Below, in pieces: positions 33,439 through 44,525 of a stretch of DNA of 64,000 bases. Source of the DNA: Zonotrichia leucophrys gambelii (lineage: Eukaryota > Chordata > Aves > Passeriformes > Passerellidae); NCBI RefSeq assembly GCF_028769735.1, contig NC_088200.1, forward strand, positions 70,527,268-70,591,267, in the 5' to 3' direction. The position numbers and the translations under genes were made by a program. How positions within the stretch are numbered: the first letter of the stretch is position 1; each line of letters opens with the position of its first letter. The notes beneath the pieces are model-generated. The model did no database searches. It had not been told where the DNA came from and was given only the letters and a program-made list of their open reading frames with translations.

Positions 33439-34202
33439 TGTCACCGTGACATTCTCTGAAAAATCCCCTCACCAGGATCTTTTCTCCTGAGAAGCTGGGA
33501 AGCTTCAGCTTCTCCATGTTGTGCTTCTCTGGAATGTGATTTGGAGAATTGTTTATCCAGCATGTGAATTGTTTTTAATTAATGGCCAATCACAGCCAAC
33601 TGTGTTGGACCCTCTGAGTCTTTCGCGAGTTTTTATTATCCATTATTTTCCAGCTTTCTGATGTCTCCTTTCTTTTTCTGTAGTATAGTTGAAGTATATA
33701 ATTTTCATAGAATAGAATAGAAATGGAATAGAATAGAAAGAATAAAATAGAATGGAATGGAATGGAATGGAATAGAATAGAATAGAATAGAATAGAATAG
33801 AATAGAATAGAATAGAATAGAATAGAATAGAATAGAATAGAATAGAATAGAATAATATGATACAATACAATACGATACAATACGATGTAATGTAATATGA
33901 TATGATATGATATAATATAATACAATACAATATAATACAATACAATGCAACACAATACAATACAATACAATACAATACAATACAATGTAATGGAATGGAA
34001 TGAATAGAATAGAATACAATGCAATGCAATACAATGTAATGTAATGTAATGTAATGTAATATAATATAATATAATATAATATAATATAATATAATATAAT
34101 ATAATATAATATAATATAATATAATAATATCAGTCTTCAGAGAACCTGGAGTCAAATTTTCATCTCTCACCTCATCCTGGGGACCCTCACAACACCACAA
34201 CA
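33439..34202 (+). mobile_element. Solo LTR inserted in CR1, carrying a large pentanucleotide array (copy 2)
   Basis: It starts TGTCACCGTGACATTCTC and ends CACAACACCACAACA (TG...CA). Its first 100 or so bases are essentially identical to the LTR at 41152-41506 read in reverse. A perfect hairpin, GAGAAGCT (33489-33496) with AGCTTCTC (33507-33514), lies near the 5' end. The usual short TATA/poly(A) interval is replaced by about 420 bp of pentanucleotide repeats (33709-34130). The usual AATAAATCAG at the array's end reads AATATCAG here. The R/U5-like end (TCTCACCTCATCCTGGGGAC) matches copies 1 and 3. The flanks share GGGG, consistent with a short target duplication in a G-rich CR1 site. No internal viral genes are present. 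Confidence 0.88.
33709..34130. repeat. Pentanucleotide array with successive variant blocks
   Basis: The five-base period holds for about 420 bases while the unit changes in blocks: AATGG/AATAG (33730-33855), AATAC/GATAC (about 33858-33890), GATAT (about 33898-33913), AATAC (about 33918-33985), AATGG (about 33988-34002), AATGC/AATGT (about 34018-34058) and AATAT (about 34059-34130). Neighbouring blocks differ by one base. Minus-strand open frames of 109-194 codons rich in I, L, Y and S are translation of the array. Confidence 0.95.
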
Positions 34203-34362
34203 GGGGTCTCAGGAGCTGCCCTGGCACTGCCCAGGGGGTTTGGAGTACCCAGCCCTGCAGGTGGCACCTGGAGGGGGCACTCGGAGCTCTGGGCTGGGGA
34301 CAAGGTGGGCATTGAGCAGAAATTGTTCTCGGAGGTCTTTTCCAACCTCAGTGATTCTGTAA
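34203..34362 (+). mobile_element. CR1 LINE, right part after the LTR insertion
   Basis: Continues the CR1 of 33281-33438: TCTCAGGAGCTGCCCTGGCA, GCAGGTGGCACCTGGAGG, CACTCGGAGCTCTGGGCTGG and a 3' end GGAGGTCTTTTCCAACCTCA plus GTGATTCTGTAA. It matches the uninterrupted copy ending at 30312. Confidence 0.9.
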
Positions 34363-36441
34363 TAGTCCCAACACCTGGGGTAATCCTCAAAATACCCCAG
34401 TTTATTCAGCTGGATTTTGCAGAGAAAGCAATCTGAAAAGAGGACAATTTGTGGATTTTCAGTGACAACACAACAGCAGCCTCAGGAGAAATTCAGTGAA
34501 ACATCCAGGCACTTTCCACGTGTCCAAACACTGTGTGAGACTCTCATCTCCAGGCATCAAGTTAATTAATTCTGTCACAGCTATCTCTTGCTCTTTTCCC
34601 TCCTCAGCCTCATGAGCAAGGCATGCTTGTTAACAGGCTCGTGTGTTTTCGTGAAAATAAAGCAAAAAATGGAATAATGGAAGCAAGTAGTTTATACAGG
34701 GATGTCTGACTTATTCAGCATGAGTGTAGGATTTGGCCTTAGAAATATGATTGGATTTGCAATCTTAGTAAAACACGCATCATATCTTTTTAAGCTTTTT
34801 AAGATTATTAGCTAAAAACATTAGAATTTTGATGAAAAATATATCTTCAGATATCCTGCAGGAGTAGGTCTTCATAAAGAATAGAGTTACTTTTTCTGTC
34901 ATGAATGTTGGAGAGAACTCATTATAAATTATTGATAAACAATCATAAAAACATATTACTCTCAGATTTTTAAAAAATATCCACCATCCTTAATTGGTAA
35001 TGTCACCTTTTGTCAGCATTCTGGAAGGATTAAATTTATATTTATCTATATTACAAAATATTACAATTTATATTGTATTACAAAATGAGTTGAGTAAAGG
35101 ATGATAGTAACATCATGTGCTTTTAATTTGAAGTTAGCATACTGATAATAAACAATTTCTTCTCTCAATAGTTTCTATATCAAATCAAGTTTGACTGAGA
35201 TAAGGGAAACTGAAATTATTCCATCAACAAGAATTAGCACAAACACACCTATTTACATGAGCTACTGGTTTTGTATGCAAGGTCACATACAAAAAATAGG
35301 TATTTATGTACAAATTTGATAACATTCTCACACATATAGACATAGTTTTAATAGTTTATATAATATAACGCAATTTATGTTTTAAATGCCAATATTTAAA
35401 TACATCAGAAAGACATACTCATCTTTTTATGATACTTCCCAACCATGCAGCTCCCTCTCTTTGTTACCTTTTCAGGTGTAGAGATTCCTTAAAAAAGACA
35501 TGAAGAGATTTGTTCACTGTTTAACAGAGCATAAAGATTTAATCATATTCCAGTTAAGTGCAGAAAAGTAGTTTCAAGTTCAGGAACCTCTTGCTTTTGG
35601 TACTGAAGAAATGTTTTCCACACCATCTGTTGTTGGGATAACGATCAGGGACAGAGTCTTGCAGAGAAAGAAGCATTCAAATAACTTCTAGAATTTAGTG
35701 ATTGAATCTGTGATATGATGTTTCAATTTCCCGTTCTTTGCAAGGGCTGTTTTGTGTGGCACTACTTGTATATTTCACAGAGTGAACTTTCAGTTCTGTG
35801 CCGTTCTAGGGAAGAAGAGGAAAATTTTATATTATTTTTGTCCCCTTATATACCCTTTTACTGAGGGCTTCCCTTCTGCTGGTTTATTTTTTTTTTTTTA
35901 TGGGACCTGGGAAGCTGAAGGTGAGTGCTCTGGGGCTGGAATTGCGGAATTGTGCTTTGAGTGTCCTCACACTGCAGAGTGGCAGAAGGGCATTGTATTC
36001 CCTGTGCACAGCCCACCAGACCAAGCTTTGGATGGAGCTGGTTAATTCCCAAATTCCTTCAGGAGGAGCTGCGTGGAAAGGCAGCTTCTCTGTGGAAATT
36101 GATTCTGAGTTATGTGTAGATTGTTTTACTTCTTTGGAAGGGGTGGGAGGTGGAAGCTTTGTGGGTAAACCCGTGAAGCATTTTTGACTCATTTTGTGTT
36201 GCTAGCTTTGCAATTTTTTAGGGGTAGTCAGTTACACAGAAATGAATATCTGGAAGCGGTTTCTTCTGCTGGCAGTTCTGTTTCAAAGGGTGGAAAACCT
36301 AGATTCCTAGGAAGTGAAAATTAAGAGGAATAGCAGTTTCTTTCTCAGGAACACACAGCCGCACTTTGGAAGGAAGCTGGTGTAGAGTGGCACGGCACCA
36401 TTTCCTGAGAGCTCATGTCTTGTGTCATAATGCACCGTGAG
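34363..36441. other. No recognisable feature
   Basis: AT-rich DNA. A TATTACAAAATATTACAATT patch near 35047 is partly repeated. A T12 run lies at about 35887. Open frames of about 100 codons near 35752-36190 overlap in several phases without exon signals. Confidence 0.5.
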
Positions 36442-36969
36442 TGTGGCGTTCACATTCCCTGAACATGATTCCTTCGCCCAGTTTTTCATCCTGGGAAGCT
36501 GAAAGGCACTGAGAGGCCTCAGAGAAAAGGAAAACAATTCTTATCTCATTTGCTTCTCCTGTGTTGTGCTGCTTTGGAATGTGTTTGGAGATGGTTTACC
36601 GACAGGTGATTGTTCCATTGGATTCTGCTGTGAATTGTTTTGATTCTTTGGCCAATTGGGGCCAAGCTGTGTCGGGACTCTAGAAAGAGTCACAAGTTGT
36701 CATTATTATCTTTTTAGCATTCTGTAAGTATTCTTTCTGTATTCTTTAGTATATAATATAATATAATATAATATAATATAATATAATATAATATAATATC
36801 ACATCATTTCCATAATATAGTATTTTTATAATACCATATAATATAGTATTTCTATAATATCATATAATACAGTATTTTTATAATATCATATAATCTAAAT
36901 AAGTAATAAATTAGCCTTCTGACAGCATGAAGTCAGATGCATCGTTCTTCCCTGCCATAGGGCTTGTCA
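36442..36969 (+). mobile_element. Solo LTR with (ATAAT)n core (copy 4)
   Basis: It starts at about TGTGGCGTTCACATTCCC and shares with copy 1 CCTCAGAGAAAA, TCATTTGCTTCTCC, GCTTTGGAATG and TTTACCGACAGGTGATTGTT. (ATAAT)n lies at 36750-36799, followed by about three copies of a roughly 31-base AT-rich unit containing TATAGTATTTTTATAATA (36817-36897). AATAAA is at 36905-36910 in TAATAAATTAGCCTTCTGAC. The right end is uncertain, either near CTTGTCA at 36969 or slightly beyond. Confidence 0.78.
36750..36897. repeat. (ATAAT)n followed by a three-copy AT-rich tandem repeat, within LTR copy 4
   Basis: About 10 pentamers, then roughly 31-base units beginning CATATAATATAGTATTT, CATATAATACAGTATTT and similar. 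Both replace the short promoter-to-poly(A) interval of unexpanded relatives. Confidence 0.85.
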
Positions 36970-36983
36970 TTAATTTACAATAC

Positions 36984-39900
36984 TGTGAGTGCTGAGATGT
37001 CCATCTTCAAAATGAGGCACTGAGAAAGCTAAACGGACTGCTTCTCCATAAAGACAAGTTAGTGGAAGCGCAGAATCTGATGGAAACTGTTGACCAAAGC
37101 ACCTCTTGAGTCGGCGCAGGGATTTTGTTTCCATGCCTCCCCTCACACCCACGCGTGCCCACGCAGTTTCCAGGGAAGGCTGACATTTAAGCACGCTCAT
37201 AAATGGCTTGCAGGAATTTCAAACTGTTGCTCAAGGCAAGATTTGCAAAGTTCAGACTGCAAAGAGCAGCAGCAAAGCAGCCCACAGCCCAGAGACTCAA
37301 TTTAGGGAATGACCTTTCTGGTAGATCCCTATTCTTTGATGAAAGCTTGGCATCTGACACATGGCTAAGCTCCCGGGCTCCTTGGGTGAATTCTCTCTGA
37401 AAATTATCAAAAAACCCAAGCATCAATGGCTCAGTTTAATTTACTTCCCTTCAGTTTAATTTCCTTTACTTCAGTTGCACAGAACATTATTTGGCTGGGT
37501 CCCTTTTAATTTTCGCATCCTGGCTGTATCTAAACAACAAAATAAAACAAATTGTTATTGCAGATTCTGTTCATTTGACTGATAATGTCAGTTTAATCCT
37601 GTAATGGGACTAACTCCAGCAGTGCTGTTTAAAATTCAGTTATGGCATACATTTATAACAATAAACCTTCAATATGGTATAATATTTTTACAAGTGGAAT
37701 TAAGTAATGCTTTTACATTAGCTCAAAAATCTGTGATCATAAAGATTTTCTAATTTTTTTTTTCTTCTTTTTTTAAATTTTTCCTCTCTTTACAGTTATT
37801 TGTTCTTCATTCAGTCCACATGGATCAATGCAAAACAAGCACACATACAGTAGTTCAGGTTATCCATTGTGAGTATGTGGAAATCTAAATTCATACTCCG
37901 ACACAGACTATGAATTCCAAAAATTTTATTGTACAACTTAATTTTTCATAATTTGGAGAGCATGAGCATGGCCAAGCAGTTGCTTGAAATTGATGCTAAG
38001 TTTTATTTATGCATTTCTATCTAGTATTTACCTGGATTTACTTTCCACATGCATTGCATTCCAAGGGGGTTTTTTTAAATCTGGAATTCATACCCTTTTT
38101 CTAGGCTTTGCATCTGCTGTACATTGGAAATGTCACAAAAACTTTTAAAAAATTCTCTAAAACAAAAACTCTGGAGAAAAAAATATCCTGATTTGTAGAT
38201 GTTTGAATAAAACAGTTAGAATTGCCAGTTATTCCTCAAGAATCGGACTTTAATACATTCCCCCATATTGCAGAGCCAAAAAATAATCTTTTACTGAGCA
38301 TGTAGAGCACCAGTTTGGCTGGGAGACCCTGAACTGTGTGTTTAAATGGATTTATTTTGGACACTGCCTCTGGGACATATCCAAGCAATATGTGTTTTGC
38401 TGTAGTTGAGTCATAAGCCTGGAGAAAATGGAAATGTTTTAGCCACTGCAGCTTTTTTTCTGCTGTTCTGGATACTCCCTCACAGACTGCAACTGTTGTG
38501 CTCATACTCTTCCTCTTCATCTGGAGAAGGCAAACCCTTTAATAAAAGAAACCAAAACCAAAACACCACGAAGTTCACTAGAACTCCATAAATGTGCATT
38601 TCTGTTTCTTTCTTGCATGTTATTCTGGATTTACACATGTCAATGGCAATAGAGCAGTGGAATGACCTGCATAAAAATACAAATATACACAATATAAATG
38701 TAGCTGTAATCGTAACTATAAATATAACTATAACTATAACTATAACGCCATAGGAGTGGTCATTAAAATGACCACTTACTTAGTTATTTCTCTTTCATAT
38801 GTTTTCCTATTTATTTTTCTTTCTCTTCAGCAGTGGCTGAAGTTTTGAAGTAGCTTTTGGGGACAGAGAGGGAGATATGGGAAAAAGAGAAGCCCCAAAC
38901 TGAGGAAAGCAATCTGATCTAAAGGAACTGATGTTGATGTCAGTAGTATCAAGCAATGGCAAAGAACTAATGATAAATAATAATTATATATTGGTATTTA
39001 TTATAATTATGAGTATCATTACTAATTATGAACAATGAGGAGATTCCAGCAGGGGATCTCCAGGTCTACGGAAGAGAAAAAAAAATTTAAACGTCCTCTA
39101 AATTTAACTTATAATATATGACCCACTTCAAATCTTGTGATTTCCATGGGAAAAAGTAAAAGCTAATTATTTTTCTCTTTTCCTTTTTCAGCATTATTAG
39201 AACATCACTTTTATGAACTGAAGAGAAACAGCTACTTCTCACTAAAAGTTCAGTGACACCCAGATGCCTTCCTGCTACATGGGCTCAATGATTTGACTTA
39301 AATGAGAAATATTTTTGTTATGGCCAAAGTTGTTTAGGTTTTTTTTTTTTTCAGAGTGAATTGCAGATATTTTTAGGGTATAACAAAAATAAATATAAAT
39401 ACACTTGGTGGACAGTGGTCATTTTACTGAGATATAAATCCCCAAGTGTCTAAAGTGTGCTACAACATGATGCTATCTGAGAACACTGGTCCCATGACTG
39501 TAGAGATATTTAAGATTTTATGTGTAAGGTGCTAGAGTTGAACACAGTGACATCTCATTCCAGAGGAACCTGCTGATATCTGAACACCTAAACACATATT
39601 TAGGAAAAGTGTGCACGTATCTCTCAACTATCTTGCTCAGAGGGCCTAAAACTGTATTTTCCATCTCTCTTTTTAAAATTTTTTCTATCAGATTATGCTT
39701 ACAAACTATAAAGCAATTTTTGCTGTTCAAACGGCAAACTATGAGGTTGGATATGCAGTTTAGAAGTTCCCTTTTGGCTGGCAATAACAGAAAAAAATAT
39801 TAATACAAAAAAATCTAAATAATAATTTTTTAAACACCTCTAAAAATTCTAAAGAAATGATATATTTCATGAAGGAGTATCTAACACCTTTGAGTTCAGT

Positions 39901-40384
39901 GAGGCTGTAACCTTAAGCAAAGTTTTGCGTGACTGCACTGTAGAAATATAACTCTAGGGTTGAGAACAATATATTAAAAAGACTTCTACAGTTTCATAAG
40001 TTGTAATTCAAATTCTCTTGTACTCTCCTCTCTAACCAGGAGCCTTGCTTTTTGAAAAGCATAATCATGTATTTTTTGTCACTACAGTAAAATGACACTT
40101 TCTCAAGCATCTTGTTGCCTGCAATTATTAACACTTAAAAATGCGCATTCAAACTAAATGTCATATGCCTCACTTCAAGTACAACTGGCCATTATTGCTA
40201 ATTTACTTCAAATAGAATCCCATACAAAATAAAAGGTCAGCCACTTAGCAATTAAGTTTAAAAACATTTTTGGAGGAAGGTATTATTTTTTTATTTTTGG
40301 TAATTAAATTAATTTATAAATAGCTACTCTTCACAGACTATTCTCTAAGTTTATAATTCCAATATAAATAACGTGAATACTCAC
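36984..40384. other. About 3.4 kb with no recognisable feature apart from a short hexamer array
   Basis: Unique-looking DNA. A (CTATAA)n array with neighbouring degenerate units lies at about 38710-38746. The segment near 37105-37165 has slightly more CpG (GTCGGCGCAGG, CACGCGTGCCCACG), but no exon could be defined. Confidence 0.5.
38710..38746. repeat. Short (CTATAA)n hexanucleotide array
   Basis: AACTATAAATATAACTATAA then CTATAACTATAACG: five or six units, the first ones degenerate. Confidence 0.85.
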
Positions 40385-40475
40385 CTCTTCTAGGTCTTCA
40401 CAACCCTCACAGGAAGAACTTCTTCCTAATTTTTAATCTAAACCGATTTTAATCTCTACTGCGGCACAAACCTTC
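40385..40475 (-). mobile_element. Old CR1 LINE fragment, minus orientation
   Basis: CACAGGAAGAACTTCTTCCT followed by AATTTTTAATCTAAACC corresponds to the reverse complement of the CR1 part that normally reads '...ttaggaagaaattctt...'. It is diverged and its ends are uncertain. Confidence 0.6.
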
Positions 40476-41087
40476 AGCATTAAATATTATTTTTCTTTTA
40501 TACATTGCAGAATCTGAGATCTAGGCTTGGAGGGCTGTAAATTCCAGCCTTTGAGCAGCCAGATTTCACCTGGACAGTGAAAGTCTCACCTGGGGATGTG
40601 TGTAAGGTGTGCAGATCCCTCAGTGGTCCATGCCAATATCCAAAATCGGGGCAGCAGACCTTGTTAGCAGAATGGCATATGAAATGTGCAAAATTGGCTT
40701 TTATTCCACGCAGACTTTCTCGCAGAAGGCCCTTTTTGATGAAATATCCTGTGTCCTGGTTCTGACACGGTGTCACTGACAGTTACGCTGTGTTCAGATC
40801 AAAATTCCTTGATGAAGGTGTTGTGATCAGACAGCAAAACAACACCGTGGGTGCCACCTCATAAATCACTCTTTTTGTGGCTGCTGAGGGTTTGTGGTGA
40901 CATTAGGACTAAAAGTACTTTGAAAATACACTGGATTAGTAGCTCAGGTTCTGAAAAATGAATTTATTGAAATTAATCACACCTAGGTGAATTACCAAGG
41001 CAGAGGAGTTCTTAATAACTAATTGCCATAAAACCAAAACACCCTGAACTAGAGAAACATTAAATTTTAGCATCTAATACACTAAAA
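40476..41087. other. No recognisable feature
   Basis: Unique-looking sequence with a palindromic TGACACGGTGTCA at about 40763. Function is unknown. Confidence 0.5.
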
Positions 41088-41151
41088 ATCACAGAATTTT
41101 TGGGAATTGAAATCCCTCTGAAAGACATTTTGTCCAACCATCTTGCTGGAG
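41088..41151 (-). mobile_element. CR1 LINE 3' tip, minus orientation
   Basis: ATCACAGAATTTTTGGGAAT, then CCCTCTGAAAGACATTTTGT and CCAACC, resembles the reverse complement of a CR1 3' end. It is interrupted by the LTR that starts at about 41152. Confidence 0.6.
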
Positions 41152-41506
41152 GGTGGTGGTGTTTGAGGGTCCCCAGGATGAAGGGAGAATCTTGACCCCA
41201 TGTTTCAGAAGGCTGATTTATTATTTTACGATATATTAAAAGAAATGATGCACTAAAAGTACACTAAAGAAAGAGAAAGGAGACATCAGAAAGATAGAAA
41301 GGAATGAATAATAAAATCCTGTGACTGCTCACAGCCTCGACACAGGTGGCTGTGATTTGCCATTAATTAAAAACAATTCACATGCTGGGTAAACGCCTCT
41401 CCAAACCACATTCCAGAGAAGCACAACATGGAGAAGCTGAAGCTTCCCAGCTTCTCAGGAGAAAAGATCCTGGTGAGGGGATTTTTCAGAGAATGTCACG
41501 GTGACA
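41152..41506 (-). mobile_element. Solo LTR, minus strand, unexpanded (copy 3)
   Basis: On the minus strand it starts TGTCACCGTGACATTCTC at 41506, and the first 100 or so bases are essentially identical to LTR copy 2, including the GAGAAGCT/AGCTTCTC hairpin. AATAAA is at 41222-41217, with GTAAAATAATAAATCAGCC, so the promoter/poly(A) interval is short and lacks the pentamer array. CTGGAG occurs at 41146-41151 and again at 41507-41512, a likely six-base target duplication. About 350 bp, solo. Confidence 0.87.
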
Positions 41507-42197
41507 CTGGAGACCAGCAGCAGTCCAGGTTCTGGCCAGGACCATATCCCAACACTTTTGGGGATAACTCCCAGGATGGAGGATCCCCACCTCTCTCTCT
41601 GGGAAGCAAGTCTCACTGCTCAGAATTTTCACGTTTTCTCTCACACCACTGCTGACCCCCGTCACATAAAACATAACTTCTGATCTCTGAGAAATACCGC
41701 GTTTTAGCAAAATTCAAATGGAAAAGTAATTTGACTAATAAAATTACCTAAACAAAATGCTTATGCCATAGTTTTCTTTTTTTCTATAAGAGGTAAAAAA
41801 AAATTTACAGAGGTAATTTTTACCTCTGCTGTATTGATCACAGTTTCCTTGATTAACCTTATCTTCAGGAAAGATCAAGTTCTATCTTATTTGCACTCTT
41901 TAGAAAGGTACCTCTGATTGAGAAATCAATAGGATCTTTCAATACACTTTATGTTACTTTTCAAAATTCTGATTGATATTAAGCAGGGGAATAGCAGAAT
42001 CGAAATGCAACAAGACACTAAATCAACATTCTACTCCTGTCAACTTTCCAAAAACTGAAAGAAAAACAGAGAAGTGGAATTTTCATGATTTCCTATTTAG
42101 TTTTGGATTGAGACTTCCATTTTACTCTTTTGATCAATATATCTCTATGGGTATCAATCTGTTTCATGGAAGTGACAATGGAAGAAAGCTTAATTTT
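41507..42197. other. No recognisable feature
   Basis: Unique-looking sequence. A short complementary pair, AGAGGTAAAAA and TTTTTACCTCT, lies near 41790-41828. Confidence 0.5.
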
Positions 42198-42227
42198 AAA
42201 ACAAACAAACAAACAAACAAACAAACA
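42198..42227. repeat. (AAAC)n microsatellite
   Basis: About seven perfect copies of the four-base unit (ACAAACAAACAAAC). Confidence 0.92.
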
Positions 42228-44371
42228 TGTTGTTAGCCACCAATCTCCAAAAGCATATTATCTGTCAATATTTAATATTTCAAATTTCAATCTTTACAGT
42301 GTACCATATTGAGTAGAATTTTTGTAAGTTTTTGTCAGAAGCCCTCCCAAATCCAGTCAGGTCTTCGCAGAAAATTAAAGTAGAATGGGAGGTGAAAAGC
42401 TGTGTCCAGCAGCACTGAGATCAATCTCTAAATTCAAAGCTGAAGAAAACAAAGCCTGCCAGGTTTGCAATTCCACTGGCAGATCTCGCAGAAAGATTTC
42501 ATTTCAAGGTGTTTTTCACAAATATAAAAAGAGCAACACTAATGAATGGTTTTTAATAATCTTGCCTTGAGTCACTTAAAACAAAAAATACAGCATGCAG
42601 TTTTACTAAGTGATTCTCCTTGAGTTCTGCCGCAGAGTGCAAGAGGACAACAAGATAGAGCCAATAAAATTTAATACTAATCAGGCATCATTAATATGAT
42701 GATCATAATTCAACGCATGTTCTTGAAAAGGGGAAGGTGATGGAGATATGGAGACTTCATATAAACTAAGCTAATTAAGATCATTAACTTTACACAGGAC
42801 AAGGAATTTTAAGGGACGCTTTTTCCTCTCTGAAGTTTTACAAGCACCAATTAAAATTAAATTATAAGGCCTTAATAATCAGAAATTGGGGAAGAGTCAA
42901 TGAGATTTTTCAACCTGTAATGTCACTAAGTCCAACACAAAAGAAAACAGGGTAAAATTTTTTTAGCAGTAGTGAGTGGAAGAGTATTGTTTCTTAATTT
43001 GTGTGTGTGTGTGCCAGTCTGCCTGGAAAATGAGACAAAATTTGTGGCATTGCATTTAAATGACAGCTGGGCAAGGTATAAATTGAAAAGTACACGACAA
43101 GGGCAGCGATAAAAGACACAGGCAATATTCTTTAATTGAAGAGAGATAAAGAAATCTGGTTTACTGTGAAGAGGAGAATACTGAAAAGGGGGTTTTAGGA
43201 CAGGTTTCTGCTGTCTCTCCAGCTATTTGGGAGCAGTTATTTTAGAAAAAAAAAAAGGTTAAGCACTGAGTAATCTAATTATAACGCTGTGCTACACACA
43301 ACTGTGGACAAAAATGTCTTCATGATCTTTCCTCATCTCTGCCAGGAGAAAGAACTCTAGATCTGAGCCTGCTATCTATTAATATCCTCCAAACCCCTGA
43401 ACTCCTACTGTTCAGGGCTTTTCTTTGTCCACCACACTTTTGACTACTCTTCAGTACAGCTACTAATAAATAAGGATTTCAGATAAAAAACTTCTATCGT
43501 ATTCTATAAAGAAAACATGGAATTATGTGGGGCTATAAGAAAATTACCTCTTAAACTGAGGAAAGCTAACTTGTTATCTTTTTTTGTTTTTCCATTTCTG
43601 GGAAGATTTGTCAATATAGCAATTAATTGTAAAAGGAGAGGATTTTTTTTGAACAAAATATATTTGAGGTTAATTTATTTCAGTATTTGAATTTGTCTGA
43701 GAAAAGTGAGTTTTAAGTCTAAAGTGAGTTCTTCTTGCTTGTTTAGTAAGATGAGAATCCAGTCATTTCTACAGCTTTTTCTCAATGTGTGTTTATATTC
43801 TTTCAATTTCCCACCTATTTTTCAAGGCAGAGTATTTCCCATGCATAAAGGAATTATTTTAAATTGCCACAGTGCTCATTCAGTCATCTCTTCTCCGTGG
43901 CTCAAACTCTTTCAAAGAAACTTTTGGAAAGAATATGGGTTTCCTCATTTTACACATAATTTAAACTGCAGTGATTTCATTTAGCTGGAACCCTCTTTAA
44001 ACTCATTAAAGCTCTATACATATTTCCTAAAAGAAATGATCCAGGAATCTTATAAAGCAGAAAAGCAGATCTAGTAGAAATATTCTTTTTCGCTTCTTCA
44101 GTCTCGAACACAGAAATATTTAGCCTCCAATGTTTCAGTTTGAGGGGAATACAATGATACTTTTATACATACATGGCATAAAATCATAGAAAACAATGTT
44201 CATACATAGAAGGACTAAATTCTCATTTAAACTGCAGAATAATCTGGTCTTTACTACACTAAAATCTCTTTTTACATCACCATAAAGCTGTTGTTAGGAA
44301 TTGTCATGTGTATTCTGAGGGGTTTTTTTCTTCAGTTCCATTAGCACCCTGAAAAAGAGTGCTGTAAAAAG
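42228..44371. other. No recognisable feature
   Basis: AT-rich unique-looking DNA, with a short (GT)n at about 43001-43012. Confidence 0.5.
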
Positions 44372-44525
44372 ATAAGAAACGCAACAAAGCAAACAAGCAA
44401 AATACACACACCTAAAAACACCCAAAACCCCCCAAAAACAAAACAAAACAAAAGCTCAGATAAAAAAAAAAAAACAAAAACAAAAACAAAAAAAACCACC
44501 AACAAACAAAAACTCAAAATAAGCG
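44372..44525. repeat. Low-complexity A/C-only tract
   Basis: About 150 bases of almost only A and C (CACCCAAAACCCCCCAAAAA, AACAAAAACAAAAACAAAA). Same class as 11898-12078 and 27447-27760. Confidence 0.85.

Noticed and set aside
33643..34227. 194-codon minus-strand frame rich in I, L, Y and S
   Set aside because: Translation of the pentanucleotide array in the LTR.
33439..36969. Two same-orientation LTRs as the ends of one provirus
   Set aside because: They belong to different subtypes. The sequence between contains a CR1 3' part and unique-looking DNA, and no gag, pol or env similarity was seen.
40763..40776. Palindrome TGACACGGTGTCA as a possible LTR terminus or operator
   Set aside because: No matching partner terminus, duplication or promoter nearby. 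Short palindromes are expected by chance in 64 kb.
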